In this document: piece by piece, positions 46,599-51,342 of the stretch
Numbering within the stretch: the stretch's first letter is position 1
Layout of the letters: each line of letters starts with the position of its first letter
Source: Gammaproteobacteria bacterium
GTDB lineage: Bacteria > Pseudomonadota > Gammaproteobacteria > Xanthomonadales > Xanthomonadaceae
Reading direction: 5' to 3'
Assembly (NCBI GenBank): GCA_025356635.1
Contig: JANXRY010000043.1
Coordinates: forward strand, 1 to 51,342
DNA: 51,342 bases
Made by a program: the position numbers and the translations under genes
The notes under the pieces: generated by a model
Told to the model about the DNA's origin: nothing
Seen by the model: only the letters and a program-made list of their open reading frames with translations
Database searches by the model: none

Positions 46599-49500
46599 AG
46601 GCGCCCTTGATCCACCGGGCGGGTGCGTTGTTGCTGCTCGCCGCGCTCGGCACGGGCACGGCGCAGGCCAGCGCGCAGGCAGGTTGCCCCGACTGCGTCA
46701 AACCCACGGTTACGCTCACATCCCCGACCAATGGCGCCTCGGTCAAGGCGCCGGCGACGTTCACGCTCACGGCGAGCGTGGTGCCCGGCGACGGCGCCAT
46801 CACCAAGGTCGAGTTCCGTTCCGGCACGACCTTGCTCAATACCGACACCACCGCGCCCTACAGTTACGTCTGGTCGGGAGTAGTGCTCGGCACCTACTCG
46901 CTGACCGCCAAGGTCTACGACAGCTTCACCAATACCGGCACCTCGCCAACAGTGACGGTGACCTCAAGCTCCAATGCTTCCCCGACCGTCAGCCTGACCT
47001 CGCCCATCAATGGCGCGACCGGGCTGGCATCGGCCAGCTTCACGCTCACCGCCAATGCGGCCGACAGCGACGGCACCATCAGCAAGGTCGAGTTCTATGC
47101 CAACGGCGTGCTGATCAATACCGATTCGGCCTCGCCCTTCACCTACGTCTACAGCGGCCTCGGTTCCGGCGGCTATTCCTTTACTGCCAAGGCCTACGAC
47201 AACCTCAATGCCACGGCGACCTCCGCTGCCGTGGCCGTGTCGGTGAATGCACCACCGACCGTTGCACTGACGTCGCCCACCAACGGGGCTACGGGCATTG
47301 CACCGGCGAGCTTCACCCTGGCGGCCACGGCGGCCGACAGCGACGGTTCGATCAGCAAGGTCGATTTTTATTCCAACGGGATCCTGCTTTTTTCGGATAC
47401 CAGTACGCCCTACGGATATACCTATTCCAGTGTCGGCTCGGGCAGCTATGCGTTGACCGCCAAGGCCACCGACAACCTCGGTGCGGTGACGACCTCGACC
47501 ACAGCGACAGTCAGCGTCAACGCCTTGCCCACCGTATCGTTGACCTCGCCGACCAATGGCGCGACCGGAATCGCACCGGCCAGCTTCACGCTCACTGCCA
47601 ACGCCACCGACAGCGACGGTTCGATCAGCAAGGTGGAGTTCTATGCCAACGGCACGCTGATCAACACCGACAGCGCCTCGCCATTCAGTTATGTCTACAG
47701 CAATGTCGCGGTCGGCAATGTTGCCTTGATGGCCAAGGCCTACGACAACCTCAGCGCATCCGTGACCTCGGCCACAGTCAATGTTTCTTCCGTGGCCAAT
47801 AACGCGCCGACAGTCAGCCTGACCTCACCAGCCAATGGCGCGAGCGCCGTCTCCCCGGCCAGCTTTAGCCTGGCCGCGACCGCCAGCGATGTCGATGGCA
47901 GCGTGGCCAAGGTGGAGTTCTATTCGAACGGGGCCTTGATCGCGACCGACACGACCACGCCTTACACCGCCAGCCTGAGCAGCCTGACCACCGGCAGTTA
48001 TGCCTTCACCGCCAAGGCCACCGACAACCTCGGCCTGGCCACGACCTCGATCGCGGCCACCGTGTCGGTGACCTCGGCCGGCATGGTATCGGTGACGCGC
48101 ACCTACGTTTACGACGCCAACGAGCGCCTGTGCAAGACGATCAACCCCGAGTCGGGGGCGACGCTGGTGGACTACGACGGCGCCGGCAATATCGCCTGGT
48201 CGGCGGACGGGCAGGCACTGCCGAGCGCGAGCTGCGACCGGGCCAGCGTGGCGGCCAACGCCAAAACCACACGCAGTTACGACCTGCGCAACCGGCTCCT
48301 GGCCCTGGCGACGCCCGGCGGCGTGGCCGATGTCACCGCCACCTATGCGCCCGACGGCCGGGTGGCGAGCCTGGTGGCAGTCAATGGCGCGCTCGGCGCC
48401 AACCCGGTGACCACGACCTACAGCTACAACAAGCGCCGGCTGTTGAGCCAGGAGACCTCGGCTCAGGCGGGTTACCTCTACACGCTGGGCTATGGCTACA
48501 CCGGCAATGGCCACCTGGCCACGTTGACCTATCCGGACACGCAGGTCGTTGCCTACGCGCCGGACGCGCTGGGCCGGGCGACGCAGGTGGCGTCGCCCGG
48601 AGGCACGACCTACGCCAGCGGGATCAGCTATTACCCGAACGGGGCGATCCACAGCTTTATCTACGGCAACGGCATCGTTCACACGATGTTCCAGAACACG
48701 AGGCTGCTGCCGATGCGCAGCCTGGATGCGAACGGCGCGGCCAAGACCCTTGATGACAACTACGTGTTCGACGGCAACGGCAACGTAACCTTCATTACCG
48801 ACAACGCGGTGACCAGCGGCACCAACAACCGCAACCGCAATCTGGGTTACGACGGCCGGGATCGCCTGCTGGTGGCCGATGCGCCGAACCAGTGGGGCCC
48901 GGCCAGCTACACCTACGATGCCTTCGACAATATCCGCACTGCCAACATGGCGTCACCGGCGCGCAGCTACCGCTACAGCTATGACGCCAACAACCGCCTG
49001 AGTCAGATCAACGATGGCAACGGCATCCCGCAGTTTGTCTTTGGCTATGACGCCCGCGGCAATGTCAGCAACAAGGGCGCGCAGGCCTACGCCTTCGACA
49101 TCGCCAACCGACTGACGGCCGTCACCGGCCTGCAGAGCTACCGCTACGACGGCCAGGGCCGGCGGGTGCAGACGACCGATGCCGACAATGTGACCAAGGA
49201 GCTGTGGGTCTACAGTCAATCGGGCCAGGTGCTGTACACCTCGGAAGCCCGTCGCAACCAGAACCTGTCGTACTACTACCTCGGCAACACGCAGGTGGCG
49301 ACGCGGGCGGTGGCGTGGGGCACGGGCACGGTGACGGTGAAGTACGAGCACACCGATGCGCTGGGCTCGCCGGTCGTGGAATCCAGCAGCACGGGTGTGG
49401 TGGCCAAGCGCAACACCTACGCCCCGTATGGCGAGGCCTACGCCCCGACCACGATCGACGGCACCGGCTACACCGGCCACGTCATGGACCAGGCCACGGG

Positions 49501-50179
49501 GCTGACGTACATGCAGCAGCGCTATTATGATCCGCAGACCGGAAGGTTCTTGTCCGTTGATCCTGTTGGTGTTAGCCCGGTAAATGGACTGAACTTCAAT
49601 CGCTATTGGTACGCGTCGAATAATCCCTACACGAATAAGGATCCGGACGGTAGATGCGACGGTCCTTCGACTTGTGCAATTGATCGCGACATTGCTGCCA
49701 TGAATAGCGGCGAGATGTCGCGCAGTGAGTTCATGGACCGATCAGAAGCGCGAGGAGCAGGCGCGATTCTTGGCGTGGCAATGATCGCTGCAGTTGTTTC
49801 TCCGAATGTTCGAAACGGCGTAATTACCGCTGGTCTAGAAACATCAATGCAAGCGGGCAAACAGATGGCGGTAGATGGGAAAGCTGCGAGCGAGGTGACC
49901 ATCGACAAGAGTGACGTTGCAGTTGCCGGAGTAATTGGTGCCTTTGCGCCAGGAGCTATCACGACACTGAGCCAAGTAAGAACCAGTGTGAGCGCTATTC
50001 GCACCTTGGGGGCTCAGGCAACAAATACTGCAGCGAGAGCTGTGAAGATAGCTGGTCGGATTCAGGCGCACGTATCTTCCTTGAAAACGGCCGTCGGAGC
50101 GTGGGTCGCTTCGAAGATTGCTACCGCCTCTACACAAGAGGCCGTTAACAAAGCAGATGAACTGGAGACGAAAAAATGA
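46595..50179 (+). CDS. Rhs protein with Ig-like repeats, core and C-terminal tip
   Basis: 1194 aa. Its own signal peptide (about 1-26), five Ig-like (Big_9-type) repeats of 91-93 residues (about 37-495), YD repeats beginning SVTRTYVYDANERLC, the Rhs core RYYDPQTGRFLSVDP (from residue 976), then a roughly 175-residue variable tip. The tip starts after NPYTNKDPDGR; it has Ala/Val-rich and helical stretches (GAILGVAMIAAVV, VAGVIGAFAPGAITTLSQVR) and matches no toxin family I know. Codon use changes to AT-rich codons at the core, the usual mark of an exchangeable tip. Confidence 0.88.
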   Translation: MKAPLIHRAGALLLLAALGTGTAQASAQAGCPDCVKPTVTLTSPTNGASVKAPATFTLTASVVPGDGAITKVEFRSGTTLLNTDTTAPYSYVWSGVVLGTYSLTAKVYDSFTNTGTSPTVTVTSSSNASPTVSLTSPINGATGLASASFTLTANAADSDGTISKVEFYANGVLINTDSASPFTYVYSGLGSGGYSFTAKAYDNLNATATSAAVAVSVNAPPTVALTSPTNGATGIAPASFTLAATAADSDGSISKVDFYSNGILLFSDTSTPYGYTYSSVGSGSYALTAKATDNLGAVTTSTTATVSVNALPTVSLTSPTNGATGIAPASFTLTANATDSDGSISKVEFYANGTLINTDSASPFSYVYSNVAVGNVALMAKAYDNLSASVTSATVNVSSVANNAPTVSLTSPANGASAVSPASFSLAATASDVDGSVAKVEFYSNGALIATDTTTPYTASLSSLTTGSYAFTAKATDNLGLATTSIAATVSVTSAGMVSVTRTYVYDANERLCKTINPESGATLVDYDGAGNIAWSADGQALPSASCDRASVAANAKTTRSYDLRNRLLALATPGGVADVTATYAPDGRVASLVAVNGALGANPVTTTYSYNKRRLLSQETSAQAGYLYTLGYGYTGNGHLATLTYPDTQVVAYAPDALGRATQVASPGGTTYASGISYYPNGAIHSFIYGNGIVHTMFQNTRLLPMRSLDANGAAKTLDDNYVFDGNGNVTFITDNAVTSGTNNRNRNLGYDGRDRLLVADAPNQWGPASYTYDAFDNIRTANMASPARSYRYSYDANNRLSQINDGNGIPQFVFGYDARGNVSNKGAQAYAFDIANRLTAVTGLQSYRYDGQGRRVQTTDADNVTKELWVYSQSGQVLYTSEARRNQNLSYYYLGNTQVATRAVAWGTGTVTVKYEHTDALGSPVVESSSTGVVAKRNTYAPYGEAYAPTTIDGTGYTGHVMDQATGLTYMQQRYYDPQTGRFLSVDPVGVSPVNGLNFNRYWYASNNPYTNKDPDGRCDGPSTCAIDRDIAAMNSGEMSRSEFMDRSEARGAGAILGVAMIAAVVSPNVRNGVITAGLETSMQAGKQMAVDGKAASEVTIDKSDVAVAGVIGAFAPGAITTLSQVRTSVSAIRTLGAQATNTAARAVKIAGRIQAHVSSLKTAVGAWVASKIATASTQEAVNKADELETKK
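46703..48080 (+). repeat. Five tandem Ig-like repeats (273-279 bp period)
   Basis: Repeat starts at 46703, 46982, 47255, 47528 and 47807, each opening PTVxLTSPxNGA and carrying SxxKVEFY and a final YxxTAKAxDN. DNA similarity is high between repeats 2 and 4 especially, so copy number could change by recombination. Such domains usually extend or position a surface protein. Confidence 0.9.
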
Positions 50180-50361
50180 ATCCGGGTGTTGTCTACATTA
50201 TTGCGGCCTTGCTTTTTGGCGCGATACTGCCGTTTATAAAAAATGTCTTTCACGAGTGGTGGCAGGTTGGTGCAGTTGCTGCTGTCTATTTTTCACTGAC
50301 TCGGCTGATCATGTTTTTGGTCGAAAGAAAAATGAGAGGGAAAGCAGCAAGAACGAGGTAA
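50176..50361 (+). CDS. Small membrane protein overlapping the Rhs tip (candidate immunity)
   Basis: 61 aa with two hydrophobic segments (about 4-22 and 29-49) and a basic C-terminus (ERKMRGKAARTR). Its ATG overlaps the Rhs stop (ATGA at 50176-50179), so it is translated with the tip. It shares the AT-rich codon use of the tip. In Rhs loci the gene directly after the tip normally encodes its immunity protein; the membrane location would suit a tip that attacks membranes. Function is inferred only from position. Confidence 0.6.
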   Translation: MNPGVVYIIAALLFGAILPFIKNVFHEWWQVGAVAAVYFSLTRLIMFLVERKMRGKAARTR

Positions 50362-50390
50362 CGGGGTTAGCCTGACACTCGACAAACAAC

Positions 50391-50415
50391 AAAGCCCGCG
50401 CACAGCGCGGGCTTT
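50391..50415. terminator. Bidirectional terminator of Rhs locus and XRE gene
   Basis: AAAGCCCGCG and CGCGGGCTTT form a perfect 10-bp stem with a 5-base loop and T-rich sequence on the right side and A-rich on the left; it lies between the convergent small membrane-protein gene and the XRE regulator gene. Confidence 0.85.
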
Positions 50416-50437
50416 GTTGTTTTAGATGAGACAGCGA

Positions 50438-50842
50438 TTACGGCTGGTTAGCGAGCATGGAATCGAGCACCTGCGCGATGGCGCGTTGCTTGGCCATCGG
50501 CAGGGCTTCGATTTGCTCGAGCTGCAGCCGGATCTTCTTCTGTGGCCCGCGCTTCTTGGGCGCGGCCGTCGCCGGCGACGCGTCGTGAGTCACCAGCGCA
50601 TCGAGCGTGGTTTGCAGCGTGGTGGCGATCACCGGCAGCAGCGACACCGGCACGCGCCGCCGACCCTTCTCGAACGAGTTCATGGCCTGCTGGGAAATGC
50701 CCAGGCGCTCGGCCAGGTCCACTTGGGTGATGTCTTGAGTCTTGCGCTGGACTGCGATGCGCTTGCCCAGGGCGATGAAGAAGGCGCGTTCGTCGTCGGA
50801 GATGGCCATGCCGTGCAGGGGGTGGGAGCGGAAGGTGTGCAT
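50438..50842 (-). CDS. XRE-family transcriptional repressor
   Basis: 134 aa. Helix-turn-helix Xre/Cro type: ITQVDLAERLGISQQAMNSF with the FEKGRRRVPV turn. A lysine/proline-rich linker (PKKRGPQKK) leads to a helical C-terminus. I chose ATG 50842; a later in-frame ATG (50809) is possible. It is divergent from a partial mobile-element-like gene, the arrangement of many phage and element repressors. Confidence 0.85.
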   Translation of the reverse strand: MHTFRSHPLHGMAISDDERAFFIALGKRIAVQRKTQDITQVDLAERLGISQQAMNSFEKGRRRVPVSLLPVIATTLQTTLDALVTHDASPATAAPKKRGPQKKIRLQLEQIEALPMAKQRAIAQVLDSMLANQP

Positions 50843-50867
50843 ACGGTAGGCCTGGTTTTTGAGTGAG

Positions 50868-50926
50868 TTGCGTGGTATCTCCGAAACGGAGTATATTCGT
50901 TTTGAGGTTTTTCTTCAAAATACCTC
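50868..50926. promoter_or_regulatory. Divergent promoters with two inverted-repeat operators
   Basis: Rightward: -35 TTGCGT (50868-50873), 18 bp, -10 TATATT (50892-50897), with the inverted repeat CTCCGaaaCGGAG (50879-50891) in the spacer. Leftward: -35 TTGAAG (reverse of 50913-50918), 17 bp, -10 TATACT (reverse of 50890-50895), overlapped by a near-perfect 23-bp inverted repeat beginning GAGGTTTTT and ending AAAATACCTC (50904-50926). Good operator candidates for the XRE protein. Confidence 0.55.
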
Positions 50927-50950
50927 TTGACACGTTTTGGAGACCCGACG

Positions 50951-51342
50951 ATGGCCCTTGCCCCAGACGCGCCCGCCCTGTCCGCGCCACTGCTACCCGC
51001 CCACGCTCTGGAAACTGCGCTGATCGTCGGCGAGGACGACGTGCGATTTACGCGCGGCCCGCGCAGTTATCGGGTGCGCGGCCTGGCTCGGAACCTGAGC
51101 GCAGAATCGTTGAAGGTGACGTTGCGAGTCAGCGCCGGCGAGCATTTGCACGTCGATACGCTCGACCTGTACCAAGCGCGGGCGCGAGGCGCGTTCGTCA
51201 AAGCGGTCAGCCTGGAGCTGGGCACCACCGAATCGGTGATCGCCGGCGACGTGGCGGCGCTGATGCTCGCACTGGAGCCGTTGCAGGAAGCCGCGATCCG
51301 CGGCGCCTTGCAACCGGAAACGACGGAAGCGCCCCCGCTGAG
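50951..51342 (+). CDS. Partial primase/helicase-like mobile-element protein
   Basis: Open from ATG 50951 to the window edge (130 codons), with a GGAG ribosome-binding site 8 nt upstream. The sequence contains RGPRSYRVRGLARNLSAESL, then HVDTLDLYQARARGAFVKAV and LELGTTESVIAGDV. These phrases recall a segment of CHC2/TOPRIM-type DNA primases found on integrative elements and in phages, but here the segment is close to the N-terminus and no zinc finger precedes it. The rest of the gene is outside the window. Confidence 0.45.
   Translation, partial: MALAPDAPALSAPLLPAHALETALIVGEDDVRFTRGPRSYRVRGLARNLSAESLKVTLRVSAGEHLHVDTLDLYQARARGAFVKAVSLELGTTESVIAGDVAALMLALEPLQEAAIRGALQPETTEAPPL

Noticed and set aside
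46703-48080. The repetitive DNA as a CRISPR array
   Set aside because: The repeats are about 275 bp, in frame and coding for Ig-like domains; there are no short repeats with unique spacers.

Overview
The window is a GC-rich gammaproteobacterial chromosome segment spanning the replication origin. The gene order rpmH-rnpA-yidC-mnmE reading left and dnaA-dnaN-recF-gyrB reading right, followed by a TPR gene, tonB-exbB-exbD-exbD-pdxJ, is the arrangement I associate with Xanthomonadales (Xanthomonas/Lysobacter/Rhodanobacter relatives). The order is from recall of the group and was not checked by a search.

Layout. 1-2673: end of a NatAB-type ABC exporter and a lipoprotein with a TonB C-terminal domain. 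2758-6451: mnmE, yidC, rnpA and rpmH, all leftward. 6452-12903: the origin block, with dnaA, a 234-bp oriC-like gap, dnaN, recF and gyrB; recF carries two parS-like palindromes. 12998-17928: TPR protein, TonB energy-transduction operon, a decayed third exbD and pdxJ. 18037-23493: propeller-sensor diguanylate cyclase, phosphopantetheinyl transferase, small membrane protein and cardiolipin synthase with a coupled small ORF. 23686-30497: a leftward copper/silver efflux operon (copL-like, cusC, cusB, cusA, cusF). 30498-30989: a decayed stretch with a radical-SAM remnant. 30990-43714: housekeeping genes (GlsB-like, fbp, DUF4010, phhA/Lrp pair, DUF2238, rhomboid, rlmI, TPR-GGDEF, MFS, folE, an unknown gene, an Xaa-Pro peptidase). 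43800-50361: a three-gene YD/Rhs locus. 50438-51342: an XRE repressor divergent from a truncated gene that resembles mobile-element primases.

The most unusual part is the Rhs locus. One Rhs shell appears split into two separately exported polypeptides by about 1.5 kb that encodes a new start, a signal peptide and five Ig-like repeats. The insert is bounded by a 13-bp near-direct repeat read in the same codon register on both sides. Joining at that repeat would recreate one uninterrupted Rhs reading frame. The locus ends in an AT-richer C-terminal tip and an overlapping 61-aa two-helix membrane protein, the usual layout of a toxin tip and its immunity protein.
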